DNA from: Burkholderiales bacterium
GTDB taxonomy: Bacteria; Pseudomonadota; Gammaproteobacteria; Burkholderiales; Burkholderiaceae_C
Reading direction: 5' to 3'
Assembly: GCA_017302505.1 (NCBI GenBank)
Contig: JAFLDH010000003.1
Location: 1 to 64,000 of the forward strand
DNA: 64,000 bases
Under the pieces are notes generated by a model. It made no database searches and was not told the origin of the DNA. It saw nothing but the letters and a program-made list of their open reading frames with translations. A program made the translations under genes and the position numbers. Shown one piece after another: positions 1 to 7,815 of this stretch (the first letter of the stretch is position 1; every line of letters begins with the position of its first letter).

Positions 1-2
1 GA

Positions 3-386
3 CGCGACTTCGCGCTCGACCTGCTGTTCTCCCATCGCGGCCTGAACTGCTTGGTGGCCATCGAGCTGAAGGTGGACCGTTTCGAGCCCGAGCACCTGGG
101 CAAGCTGAACTTCTACCTGGAAGCGCTGGACCGTGACGTGCGCAAACCGCACGAGAACCCGGCCATCGGGGTCCTGCTGTGCGCTTCCAAGGACAGCGAG
201 GTGGTGGAGTACGCGCTGAGTCGAGCGCTATCGCCAGCTCTCGTCGCGCAATACCAGACCCAATTGCCCGACAAGCAATTGCTGGCAGCCAAGCTGCATG
301 AGTTCTACAACTTGAACGAGCCCGCCGCTTCAACGCGCGAGAGTCGGAATCAAAAGGGCGCAACGAAGGTAGGCAAGAAGAGATAG
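3..386 (+). CDS. DUF1016/YhcG-type PDDEXK nuclease, C-terminal part (5' end outside window)
   Basis: The frame is open from the left edge of the window to TAG at 384-386, giving 127 residues of an incomplete protein. The visible part has the PDDEXK-like core of the DUF1016 C-terminal domain: an Asp in FALDLLF close to the start, then IELK about 18 residues later, followed by the family-typical stretches KLNFYLEALD and GVLLCASKD. Members of this family are putative nucleases common in defence and restriction neighbourhoods, which fits the CBASS operon next door. The true start and N-terminal DUF domain are not visible. The tail after about residue 105 is Lys/Arg-rich and not conserved in my recollection. 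The family call is strong; the substrate is unknown. Confidence 0.8.
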   Translation, partial: RDFALDLLFSHRGLNCLVAIELKVDRFEPEHLGKLNFYLEALDRDVRKPHENPAIGVLLCASKDSEVVEYALSRALSPALVAQYQTQLPDKQLLAAKLHEFYNLNEPAASTRESRNQKGATKVGKKR

Positions 387-508
387 TCGGTCTTCAGCCG
401 CCGATCAGGTGGAGCGGGCCGAGTGCGGCTGCTGCTGGTTGGCTCGTTGACTTGGAGTGGCGGCGGACCACAGGCGCAATCATGCGATGACAGCGTCCTA
501 CCGCGCTC

Positions 509-1408
509 TCAAGTGCCTGACCTCTTGGCTTCATCGACCCAACGCTTCGCGCCGTGGACCAACTTTGCTTCGAGCCGCGGGCGCAGGAGGTTGTAGAGCC
601 AGTCAAAGACGAGTGAACTTGATAGGCGGTGGCCGAAGATCGCATCCTGCAGTTCACGGGACCGTCTCTTCGCTTCGGCAGCATCTACGCCGTTGATAGT
701 GGCCTTCAGCAGCTTTTCGGATTCGGCCTTCAGCCGCGTCAGGGTCTCGAGGGTGTCGCCTTGCCGCTTGTTTTCGCGCAGCGCCCAGGTCAGAGCCGGC
801 GCGGCCGGCACCAGCGCAAGCACAAGCGACATGAAGGAGGGATTGAAGGCCAAACTTGCCGCGCTGAACACAACAACGAAAACGACGACAAACCAGAAGA
901 GGACGCGGCGGTAGGCCACCCGCAGGTCGCTGTCGTAGACGAGGTTCTCTCGTTGGCAGATGACACGGGCAACTTCCAGAGACGTCTCGGCCACCACGAC
1001 CGGGTACCAATCACGCAGACGCTTCTCGTCGACGTCATTGAGCGTTCGACAGCCGTCCTCGTAGCTTGCCTCTGCGTCCATCTTCGTGCCGGCCACGAAC
1101 TCGTTCCAGTCGATGTCGAGAACCTCGCAATCAAACTCTTCTTGCAGCTTCGCGCCGACCTTCAGACGGGCCTTCATCCAGGCGTCGATCGCGGTCACGT
1201 CGAAGATGCCCAGGAGCAGGGCGCAGACCGCGATGGCGGGACGGGCGTCGGGCATGAAGACGGCCGCGGCCGCCGAGGCGACCGGGAGCAGCAGATTGAG
1301 CGCGAGAACGAACGCCTGGCAGCGCTTGGCGCGGCGATAGGCCAGCGTGCGCGCCCGAACCAGGCTGAGCATCGCCGGCAGCAACTGCCTTTGGGTAATG
1401 TTGTTCAT
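509..1408 (-). CDS. S-4TM family putative pore-forming effector of CBASS
   Basis: This is a 299-aa membrane protein and the last gene of the CBASS operon. Its ATG at 1408 overlaps the E2 stop in an ATGA arrangement. An upstream in-frame extension is rejected because it lies inside the E2 gene. Four hydrophobic segments are visible at about 32-51, 57-75, 169-188 and 191-210. The roughly 90-residue soluble loop between the pairs and the C-terminal soluble tail are the S-4TM layout. Known S-4TM proteins are proposed to open membrane pores when they sense a cyclic nucleotide, killing or arresting the infected cell. Position and topology support the effector role. Ligand and pore activity are inferred. 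Confidence 0.85.
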   Translation of the reverse strand: MNNITQRQLLPAMLSLVRARTLAYRRAKRCQAFVLALNLLLPVASAAAAVFMPDARPAIAVCALLLGIFDVTAIDAWMKARLKVGAKLQEEFDCEVLDIDWNEFVAGTKMDAEASYEDGCRTLNDVDEKRLRDWYPVVVAETSLEVARVICQRENLVYDSDLRVAYRRVLFWFVVVFVVVFSAASLAFNPSFMSLVLALVPAAPALTWALRENKRQGDTLETLTRLKAESEKLLKATINGVDAAEAKRRSRELQDAIFGHRLSSSLVFDWLYNLLRPRLEAKLVHGAKRWVDEAKRSGT

Positions 1409-1884
1409 GTGGTCACTGGTCTGGTTGCGCGGAGGCGGCGGCGCTTCTTCCGCGGCGGTGGATGCTCCCCACCGCCTGCCCACTCCCCCGTGACAAGCCA
1501 CTCCTCGAAGTAGTTCAGCCACTCGCTGGTCCAGGCCACGTAGGTCTCCAATAAGCGCATCTGGGGCAGCCATTCGTTCTTGCGCGGCAACCACAGGCAC
1601 AGCCTCACACCCGGCCCGTCGTAGTGATAGACGTGAGGCAGCGGCCGACGGTCGGCCAGTGCGCGCAGGTCAGGGTTCACAACAAACATCTGGGGCGATC
1701 GCGCCGGTGTCAGCAGGAGCACACAGTGATACAGCCGGGAGAAGGCCGTCGGCGAGATCGAGAAGCTGTAGCGAAGCTCGCGACCGTGGAGCAGTCGCAC
1801 GCGCGCGCCAGGGAAGTTCAGCGCGCGTAGTTCCATCGCCCGCTCGGCGAGCGTGGGAAGTCGCACAGGCGGGGTGGCTCGCAT
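1405..1884 (-). CDS. CBASS E2-like ubiquitin-conjugating enzyme (short type II)
   Basis: This is a 159-aa protein whose ATG (1884) directly follows the CD-NTase stop codon (1887-1885). It has the compact fold signature of the bacterial E2-like proteins of short type II CBASS: a central YHYDG segment, then VRLCLWLP with the candidate catalytic Cys96, then the characteristic WTSEWLNYFEEWLVTGEW block and GGGEHP. No E1 adenylation or JAB deconjugase domain is fused or adjacent, so this is the E2-only variety. Such enzymes are known to conjugate the C-terminus of the cognate CD-NTase to targets and so prime it. The basic C-terminal tail (PRKKRRR) is unremarkable. The family call rests on motif recognition. 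Confidence 0.85.
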   Translation of the reverse strand: MRATPPVRLPTLAERAMELRALNFPGARVRLLHGRELRYSFSISPTAFSRLYHCVLLLTPARSPQMFVVNPDLRALADRRPLPHVYHYDGPGVRLCLWLPRKNEWLPQMRLLETYVAWTSEWLNYFEEWLVTGEWAGGGEHPPPRKKRRRLRATRPVTT

Positions 1885-3141
1885 TCAGTCACCGAAGTTC
1901 GTGTGCGCGAAGGTCGGCGTCGAGACCGCGGCACTCGACCCCACGACGAAGATGCCGCGATTTGCGGAACGGTTCGCTTCGCGCCGCTGTGCGTTGTCCT
2001 CGAGCACCGCTGCCCGAGCGCGCGGCCCGAAGGCACGCTCGACAGCACGAGCGATGACGTCCATCCCAGCGCCCTGGTCGATTGCGTCGACGAGGGAAGT
2101 AAGGTCCGCGACCAGGCGCTCACACCACGCGTCGAAGGCCTGCTGCTTCGCCTTCGTGTTCATGCCGGCAGCCAGGTTGTCGTTCTGCGCGGTCGGGTTG
2201 TCGAGATACCAGAACTCGCTGCCGTCAGGCATCGGTAACCGCTTGATGAGTCGCGGCATCAACTGAACGATGTCGAGCAACAGGTCCATCGGCCCGTCGT
2301 GGGGCTTTGGCGCTTCGATCGCGTAGGCGTTCGCGACCAGGGTGGTCACGACGCAGGACGGCGGCGCCAAGTTCTCTCCGCTTGTGGGTGCACCGAATGC
2401 GATGTTGCGGTTGATCTTCGCGAGCTGCGTCAGACGCGACAACAGGCGGGCGAAGACTTCATCGGCATCAGGCAGAGGCAGGAGTTCGGACTTGCGCAGC
2501 GACTCGAACGTGGCGTTGAGCTCAACCCGACGCTCAAAGACCGGTGCAACCTGGGCGATCGAGTCGAACGCACGGCAGTAGCCGCGGGGGTTCGTGGACA
2601 TGTAGCGCTGCAGGTCACGGTCGGGGATGCATCCATGCGTCTCGCCGTGCAGCACAACGTGCGACGCGTCATCAATGATGGGCGCGAAGTCGGCTTTCAT
2701 GCCGCCGGCGTAGGTGATGGTCACGCAGCGGTCATCACGCTCGATCTTCAGGTCGTGACGGTCGGCGTACCGCTTGAGCGCGGCGTAGAGGTCGTTGATG
2801 AGCCGCGCCGGGCCACCGGCGCCGCCATATCGCTGGAGACCTTCACGGGTCAGGCACGCGGCCAAGTCGATGTCGAAGCCTTCGCGGAACTCTTCCATCG
2901 GCCGGACCATGGTGCCCAACTGGCGCGAGCCGTGCGCGTGCACGAGGTACAGCAGGCCGTCGAACTCCGGGCAGGTCACCAGGTACTCGCCGGTGCTCTG
3001 ATAGGCGCGATCCAGGTCGCTCAACTGCGTCTGCGTTGGCTCGTAGACGCGGGCGATGGCCTCGCCGAGATAGAAGAATCTGGCCGAAGCGCCAACCGAG
3101 AAGCGGCGGCGAGGCGGTTCGATGGAAAAGTCCCGATGCAT
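1885..3141 (-). CDS. CBASS CD-NTase (cGAS/DncV-like nucleotidyltransferase)
   Basis: This 418-aa protein should make the cyclic oligonucleotide alarm signal of CBASS. The nucleotidyltransferase core is visible: GS at residues 71-72, the acidic pair in FDIDLA (D90, D92) and the third Asp in MKADFAP (D151). The ATG at 3141 is chosen over an 11-codon upstream extension because GGAGA sits about 5 nt before it. The protein ends in a flexible Ser/Thr-rich tail finishing FGD, which suits E2-mediated conjugation of a C-terminal Gly in type II systems. Whether the last residue is trimmed is unknown. The product nucleotide cannot be read from sequence. It lies between the 60-aa gene (54-nt gap) and the E2 gene (0-nt gap). 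Confidence 0.9.
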   Translation of the reverse strand: MHRDFSIEPPRRRFSVGASARFFYLGEAIARVYEPTQTQLSDLDRAYQSTGEYLVTCPEFDGLLYLVHAHGSRQLGTMVRPMEEFREGFDIDLAACLTREGLQRYGGAGGPARLINDLYAALKRYADRHDLKIERDDRCVTITYAGGMKADFAPIIDDASHVVLHGETHGCIPDRDLQRYMSTNPRGYCRAFDSIAQVAPVFERRVELNATFESLRKSELLPLPDADEVFARLLSRLTQLAKINRNIAFGAPTSGENLAPPSCVVTTLVANAYAIEAPKPHDGPMDLLLDIVQLMPRLIKRLPMPDGSEFWYLDNPTAQNDNLAAGMNTKAKQQAFDAWCERLVADLTSLVDAIDQGAGMDVIARAVERAFGPRARAAVLEDNAQRREANRSANRGIFVVGSSAAVSTPTFAHTNFGD

Positions 3142-3195
3142 ATGGTCTCCACGGGTGGGCGGGGGACCACACAAGGCGGTCTTGACCCGCCGCGC

Positions 3196-3378
3196 TTACT
3201 TCACAGGTTTTTCCTTGCGGACGCCCTTGAACGGATCGCCGTCAGCCTTCTGGTCCATGAACCGGCCGGACGAGGCGTCACGCTTCGTCCAGGTCTGCGT
3301 CAGCGGATTGAAGACTTGCGAGCGGTCACGGACCGCTCCGACACGAGCGTTGTCGCCGATAGGCTTGTTCTTAGCCAT
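3196..3378 (-). CDS. CBASS-associated small protein (60 aa), function unknown
   Basis: This is the first gene of the CBASS operon. It encodes a 60-residue, very basic protein beginning MAKNKPIGDN, with an AGGAG ribosome site 6 nt upstream. It has regularly spaced polar motifs (GDNAR, RSQVFNP, KRDASSGRFMD, FKGVRKEK) and no hydrophobic segment. I recall similar 55-65 aa proteins next to other CBASS operons and in some unrelated loci, but no established function. The good start signal, its position ahead of the CD-NTase and the lack of overlap argue that it is real. A role in nucleic-acid or CD-NTase binding is only a guess from its charge. Confidence 0.7.
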   Translation of the reverse strand: MAKNKPIGDNARVGAVRDRSQVFNPLTQTWTKRDASSGRFMDQKADGDPFKGVRKEKPVK

Positions 3379-3553
3379 GGTTCGCTCCTATCAATGGATC
3401 TGCTTGCAGAAGAGGGGGTTGAGTGGCATAGTTGCTGCTTGTGCGGGCAACGAGCAGAGTCTACGCAACGATCTGTGATCCCCAGGTGATCTTGGGGCCT
3501 GTTGCCTGCACAGACAACACTTTACACGCATTTTTCTGCGGAAGGAAGCCTTT
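3379..3553. promoter_or_regulatory. Divergent control region between CBASS operon and capH-capP
   Basis: This 175-bp region must hold both divergent promoters. It contains repeated GTTGC/GCAAC half-sites: GTTGC at 3431-3435 facing GCAAC at 3447-3451, GCAAC at 3465-3469, and GTTGC at 3501-3505 facing ACAAC at 3514-3518. It also holds an imperfect palindrome with CCCCA and TGGGG arms at about 3480-3497. These are candidate CapH operators; which one is used is inference. No consensus -35/-10 pair stands out. Confidence 0.45.
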
Positions 3554-3931
3554 ATGGCGCAGTCCGGCCTGGGGATGCTCTTGCGAAAGTTGCGCGAGGC
3601 CCGAGACCTGTCATCGCGGGAGCTCGGTCAGCTAGCCGACATCGACCACACCTACATCTACCGCCTGGAGACTGGGGAGAAGCAATCACCTTCGAGCGAA
3701 CTGATGGAACGGCTACTGCGGGTGCTGAAGGCGAAACCGCGGGAGGTCGAGATGGCCCAGTTCATGATGAGCAATGAAGTCAACCCCGACTGGGTCGAGC
3801 ATGTGCTTGGCACCGACCTGACGGCAGAGATGTTCGAGATGGGCGCAACGATGCGGCACCGCGGGGCCGGAAGGCCCGATATGGAGGCCATAGCAGCGCG
3901 CGTCCGCAAGGCACTCGAGGACGACGAGTGA
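3554..3931 (+). CDS. capH: CapH-like XRE/HTH repressor of CBASS
   Basis: This is a 125-aa protein with an XRE helix-turn-helix over residues about 8-60 (LLRKLREARDLSSRELGQLA, then YIYRLETGEK). A C-terminal helical region probably dimerises. A GGAAGGA ribosome site precedes the ATG. It is divergent from the CBASS operon and its last codons overlap the start of a metalloprotease gene (GTGA). That pairing is the CapH-CapP arrangement known to control CBASS: CapH represses, and CapP cleaves it upon DNA damage. The role is inferred from this context; the HTH is seen directly. Confidence 0.8.
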   Translation: MAQSGLGMLLRKLREARDLSSRELGQLADIDHTYIYRLETGEKQSPSSELMERLLRVLKAKPREVEMAQFMMSNEVNPDWVEHVLGTDLTAEMFEMGATMRHRGAGRPDMEAIAARVRKALEDDE

Positions 3932-4806
3932 TAGACGAACTGGCGATCCGCCTGAAGGCGCGCCAGTTCATGGCAGGGCTCGATCTGTCGAACATCGACA
4001 AGGATCTGACTGTCTACACGCGGAAGGTCAACGCCAAGCTCACGACCGAGGAGATGAGCCCGGGAGAGTCCGGTTACACGCTCACCCGTCGGGACGGAAA
4101 GTCGTCCATCGTCGTCAACGAGTTGGAGCGGCGTGAGCGCCAGCGATTCTCGGCTTGCCATGAGGTGGGCCATCTCGTGCTGGGCCTTGCCTCGAATCAT
4201 CAAGAAACCCCAGCTTGGTCCTATGCCAAGCGCGACGACAACGAGATCGCGTGCGACATTTTTGCATCCGAACTGTTGATGCCGTTCGACGCGTTCAAGC
4301 GCGACGTGGACCAGGACCAACCTTCGTTCGAGTTGATCGAACGCTTGCGCTCGAAGTACGTGGTCTCCTTCGCTGCCTGCGCTTCGCGCTTAGCCGCAGT
4401 CACAGACTATCCGTGCGCCTTCGTGTTCATGAACGCGACGGTAGTACGGTACGCATCGCGCTCCAAGGCTCTGCGCGACCTCAATGCCTGGGTCGAGATG
4501 AGGTCACCGATCCCGCCCGGATCGGTTGCCCATCGGCTTGTACAAGAGGGCGAGTGGTCAGGCGAAGACTCACGGGTCGCGCAGGACGTTTGGTTTCGAG
4601 ACTGGCCCAATGGCTACGACCTGACCGAGATGGCGAAGCACTATCCGACCTTTGAAGAGACGTTCTCGTTGCTGTGGTTCGAGCCGGACGGCGGCCCAGA
4701 CGAACCCGTGAAGGTGTGGAGTGGCTCGGTGGCGCAGGAGGACGATGGTGGCCTGCAGGAACTGGATGGAGTCCTGAGTTTTCAAAAGAAGACGAAGAAG
4801 AGGTAG
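3928..4806 (+). CDS. capP: CapP-like ImmA/IrrE-family zinc metalloprotease
   Basis: This 292-aa protein is the likely activator that cleaves the CapH-like repressor. The zinc motif HEVGH lies at residues 78-82 and the third ligand Glu at about 106 in EIACDIFASELLMP. Cys109 in the same segment is placed where I recall a zinc-binding cysteine switch in characterised CapP proteins. The translation start is GTG at 3928, overlapping the capH stop by 4 nt. The C-terminal half beyond residue 150 is the sensor part in this family; here it has no motif I can name. Activation by ssDNA or DNA damage is family knowledge, not visible here. Confidence 0.8.
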   Translation: MIDELAIRLKARQFMAGLDLSNIDKDLTVYTRKVNAKLTTEEMSPGESGYTLTRRDGKSSIVVNELERRERQRFSACHEVGHLVLGLASNHQETPAWSYAKRDDNEIACDIFASELLMPFDAFKRDVDQDQPSFELIERLRSKYVVSFAACASRLAAVTDYPCAFVFMNATVVRYASRSKALRDLNAWVEMRSPIPPGSVAHRLVQEGEWSGEDSRVAQDVWFRDWPNGYDLTEMAKHYPTFEETFSLLWFEPDGGPDEPVKVWSGSVAQEDDGGLQELDGVLSFQKKTKKR

Positions 4807-4976
4807 CGGACTCGTTTGCCGGATCGGCCATGCGAGCCGCTCACCCTGTGCCCTGCTTCGCTAGCAGGCCGACCTTCGGCGATTGGCTCGCAGGCGTGTC
4901 GAACGGCTGCTTGATGGCGCTGAGCGCGAATGCGCCGGCCGGCCATCGCTGACTCCTATCGCTGCGAAACAGGCGG

Positions 4977-5017
4977 AGAAAAAGAGGCGGACCCGGTCTG
5001 CGAAGACCGGCCCCGCC
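4977..5017 (-). terminator. Rho-independent terminator of the klcA operon
   Basis: On the minus strand there is a GC-rich hairpin with 7-bp arms (AGACCGG/CCGGTCT, loop GCGA complement, 4993-5010). It is extended by outer GGCGG/CCGCC pairing and followed at once by CTCTTTTTC. It lies about 90 nt downstream of the stop at 5104, as expected for the end of that operon. Confidence 0.7.
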
Positions 5018-5103
5018 AAGCATCCCTTGCAGGCCAAAGGGCTCGATCGAAGGCCTTTTCCTTCGTTCGCGTTGGCGTCTGAACACAGATGTAGAGAGCG
5101 CAG

Positions 5104-5580
5104 CTAAACGCAACTCCAGATCTCGTTTCGCCGGCGGTTGTAGAGCGTCACGTTGCCGTGGTCGCTGACCTCCATGACGAACTGGATGTCGCGGCCTGAT
5201 CCCGACCACAGCGGTGGCCAGGCGTCGCCAGCGTTGACCTTGATGACGCCTTCCCTTGATCGGGCCGCGCACTCGAGCCCTTCCAGGTCTGGCCAGAAGC
5301 CGTAGTCACCGGAGGGCGCGAGCGAGAAGCTCATGAACGGCAGGCAATACGCCTGGATGGCCTCAAGCCCCACACCGTCAACGAAGGCCTGAAGGGCCTC
5401 AGGGTCGGCGCCTGCCCTGTTGAAGGCGTCGATAGCCGCCGACGTGGCGCGACGACGCTCGCCATCGCGGTCGGTCTTGATGAACTGGCGCAGCTCGTAG
5501 GCGAAGTCGCCAGCAAGGGCTTGGATGTCGTTCGGGTCGGCCGAGCAAACGGCACCGATCCGCGGGGTTCGGATGTACAC
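5104..5580 (-). CDS. Hypothetical protein, 158 aa, mobile-element type
   Basis: I do not recognise a named family. GTG at 5580 is the chosen start because AAGGAG lies 7 nt upstream; the longer upstream reading overlaps other genes. The protein is acidic and soluble, with an Ala-rich helical middle and a Trp-rich C-terminal part (WPPLWSGSGRDIQFVMEVSDHG) that looks like a small beta domain. It is the last gene of the antirestriction operon, 71 nt after the 72-aa gene and just before a terminator. Its neighbours suggest a plasmid or ICE accessory role. Confidence 0.6.
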   Translation of the reverse strand: MYIRTPRIGAVCSADPNDIQALAGDFAYELRQFIKTDRDGERRRATSAAIDAFNRAGADPEALQAFVDGVGLEAIQAYCLPFMSFSLAPSGDYGFWPDLEGLECAARSREGVIKVNAGDAWPPLWSGSGRDIQFVMEVSDHGNVTLYNRRRNEIWSCV

Positions 5581-5651
5581 GGTCTGACTCCTTGGTGGAG
5601 CGGAAGGCCACGGCTTGGAGGCCGTGGTCTTCGGATTGAGGTTGGTGGCGG

Positions 5652-5870
5652 CTACACGTGGTAGTGCTGGCGCACGTAGCGCCGCCGCTGCAGATAAGGG
5701 GCGCCCTTGGTGATGTCCAACGGAGCCCAATGGATGAGCCACCGCAGCGCGGCCACCCGCAACAACGGCGGGTAGCGCCGCTCGTGCATCACCGCCAGGA
5801 GCTGTTCGGTGGTGTAGTGGCGCATGCCCGTCAGAAGGACGACGAACCTGTTGCAACGATGGGTGAGCAT
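5652..5870 (-). CDS. Small hypothetical protein, 72 aa
   Basis: This short basic protein has several His and Arg residues and no recognised domain. The ATG at 5870 is preceded by an AGGGGG ribosome-site-like run that overlaps the end of the antirestriction gene (stop 5882-5880), so the two are likely co-translated. Coding status rests on position and start signal rather than homology. Confidence 0.5.
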   Translation of the reverse strand: MLTHRCNRFVVLLTGMRHYTTEQLLAVMHERRYPPLLRVAALRWLIHWAPLDITKGAPYLQRRRYVRQHYHV

Positions 5871-5879
5871 GGCGGCCCC

Positions 5880-6335
5880 CTAGTCCAGGGCACGCCGGAT
5901 GGTCATCGCATCCGGGTGTTCGCCGATGAACTCCAGCAGCAGCTCGTACTTCGCGTTCAGGCTGTCCCAGCCTCGCCAAAGCATGCCGTTCATCGCGAAC
6001 GTGGTGGCGATGATGCCCGCCACCTCGGCACTGACGGTGCCGTGAAAGCCGTTGCCTTCGACCGTGAACTCGAACGCGTCGACGCCAGCCGGGTACATGA
6101 ACGCACCGCCGTTGGAGAGCTCGACGTAGTTCCAGTAGCCGCCGCGATAGGACGGGCAGAGGTTGCCCATCCAGTCGTACACGGACATCTCGAACTTCAT
6201 CATCGCCCGCGCACCGAAGTGCTTCGGAAGGAAGTCCATGCGCTGCTCGGCGGGCACGATGCTCGCCGTGATGCGCGCGTCGCCGTCGTTGGTCTGGCAG
6301 GGCGCCAGAGCGAAGCAGAGGGAATCGTGGTTCAT
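5880..6335 (-). CDS. klcA: KlcA/ArdB-family antirestriction protein
   Basis: This 151-aa protein carries the family hallmarks: VPAEQRMDFLPKHFG near residues 28-42, then GGYWNYVELSNGG, then a Tyr-Pro motif and an Ala-rich C-terminal half ending at the family's usual length of about 140-150 aa. KlcA/ArdB proteins protect incoming plasmid or conjugative DNA from type I restriction enzymes without mimicking DNA charge. AAGGAAA precedes the ATG by 5 nt. It leads a three-gene minus-strand operon. Its presence next to defence genes marks this as mobile-element DNA. Confidence 0.85.
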   Translation of the reverse strand: MNHDSLCFALAPCQTNDGDARITASIVPAEQRMDFLPKHFGARAMMKFEMSVYDWMGNLCPSYRGGYWNYVELSNGGAFMYPAGVDAFEFTVEGNGFHGTVSAEVAGIIATTFAMNGMLWRGWDSLNAKYELLLEFIGEHPDAMTIRRALD

Positions 6336-6868
6336 GTCGCTTTCCTTTTAAGCGCATGAGCACGAGCGAACCCGACTCGGGGTGTCGCCCGAGCTCGGGT
6401 TGGGGATGTGCGGTGAGGCCCCGCAGTGAGTTGCCTACGACCCGTCGATGCCGCCACCGCTGGGCGGCACGCGCTGGGTTGTCAGCTGAGCCGGCAGATG
6501 CCGGCGAAGGATGAGGGTGGCCTGCGGGCGCAGGCAGATTGAAGTGCGGGTCACGACCGCAAACGCCAGCCAGGCCGGAACGCTGGTGACAGCGGCAAGG
6601 GCAGAAATGCCCATCGCATGGTCAGTATGAATCAACGATGCGCAGCCGAAAAGGGGCATCGCACGGCGCATGCCCATCCGTCACTCGTCCGCCCCGCACC
6701 TGCAGCGGCGGATCTGTCGCTTTGGCCTGCGCGGCGCCCGAAATCCGGGGGGACTTCGAGCCGCCTTTCCGGTTGAAGGCGCCCGCCATCTTCGGGACGA
6801 TTGGCGCCACGGCAGATCGCCCATCGACGGCGTTGCCTGACGTTCAACCCACAGGTCGAGATCAGTCC
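6336..6868. other. 533-bp non-coding region with an inverted repeat
   Basis: No gene is supported here. It separates the divergent klcA operon and the element backbone, so promoters for both must lie within it. The only clear structure is a 13/14-bp imperfect inverted repeat at 6369-6401 (aacccga...tcggg against cccgagctcgggtt). It has no T-run on either side, so it looks more like a protein-binding site or leader hairpin than a terminator. Confidence 0.5.
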
Positions 6869-7780
6869 ATGGGGCGCCTACCCTTAGATTCGTTGAGCCT
6901 GCTCATCAGCGTGGTCGAAGGCGGCCGGAGCTACAAGGAGGTGGCGTCCGACCTGGGTGTCGCGCGCTCGACGGTCGAGCGTCGGATCAAAGGCCTGCTG
7001 CGCAGGCTTCAGCAGGCTGGCGCGCTGGGCTCGATCCGGGTGGACTGGCTGGACAGCCTGGTCGCGATCCGCCGCGAGCGGGAGACGATCATGGCCGCCG
7101 CGCGCGCACACGATGTAGGCGCAGCGCCGCCACCGTGCCGAGTCGTGCTGGACGCGGATGAGGTTGCTGCCGGGGCGAGCCGCCTGCGTTCTTGCTGCCG
7201 AAGTGCCAACCGGGACATCGCGCTGATCTACACGCTGCTGTGCACCGGCCTCAAGACCATGGAACTCGCGCTGCTGGAGGTGGGCGACTACCTGGATGAG
7301 AACGGCAACGTGCGGCGGCTCTCGACACTGCGTGGGGAGGTGGCGGCCAGCGGCATCGCGCGACCTCTGTACTTCAACTCGTCGCGAGCCGTGGCCAGCA
7401 TCGACATCTACCTGGAAGAGCGCCTGCGTCGGCGCTTGGGCACCGGCGAGCCCGGGCGCTTCCGAGGGCTCGATCCGAAGAGCCGCCTGTTCCTGACCGA
7501 GGCGGGCAGGCCGTTCCTGATCACCCGCCGGTCACCGACCGATTCGCGGCTCACCTCCAAGTATCTGCAAGCGACGCTGCGACTGGCATTCGCGCGCGCC
7601 GGATGGGTTGGCATGACGGCGCAGCAGGCCCGCAGGCAGGTGGCGCTCTCGCTCGATCGCCAGGGTGCGGACAGGGCCCAGCTTCGGGAACTGCTTGGGC
7701 TGCGGTCGGCACGCCAGGTGCGACGGCTGCTCAGGCTGCCGCCCATGCCGCTCGACCTCGTGTCCCACGAGATCGTGTAG
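6869..7780 (+). CDS. HTH protein with decayed tyrosine-recombinase-like domain
   Basis: This is a 303-aa protein. The N-terminus (residues about 5-45, SYKEVASDLGVARSTVERRIKGL) is a LuxR/sigma-type helix-turn-helix. The remainder resembles a phage-integrase catalytic domain: LIYTLLCTGLKTMELALLEVGDYL matches the box I region, but Lys replaces the catalytic Arg. The C-terminal HxxR/GH...Y region is replaced by an Arg-rich LGLRSARQVRRLL stretch. It is therefore probably a DNA-binding protein, not an active recombinase. ATG at 6869 is the best start, though the ribosome site is weak. It is 35 nt ahead of the DUF1173 gene and heads that operon. Confidence 0.6.
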   Translation: MGRLPLDSLSLLISVVEGGRSYKEVASDLGVARSTVERRIKGLLRRLQQAGALGSIRVDWLDSLVAIRRERETIMAAARAHDVGAAPPPCRVVLDADEVAAGASRLRSCCRSANRDIALIYTLLCTGLKTMELALLEVGDYLDENGNVRRLSTLRGEVAASGIARPLYFNSSRAVASIDIYLEERLRRRLGTGEPGRFRGLDPKSRLFLTEAGRPFLITRRSPTDSRLTSKYLQATLRLAFARAGWVGMTAQQARRQVALSLDRQGADRAQLRELLGLRSARQVRRLLRLPPMPLDLVSHEIV

Positions 7781-7815
7781 GCCCGATCGTGGCCGCAGAC
7801 GCCCAGGAGGTTGCC

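Noticed and set aside
5104..6363. Reading 5104-6363 as one 419-codon minus-strand gene
   Set aside because: The upper two thirds is an out-of-frame copy of klcA and the 72-aa gene. Only the last 158 codons after GTG 5580 have a ribosome site and a distinct protein character.
6369..6401. The inverted repeat as a rho-independent terminator
   Set aside because: No T-run follows on either strand, and it lies upstream, not downstream, of both neighbouring operons.
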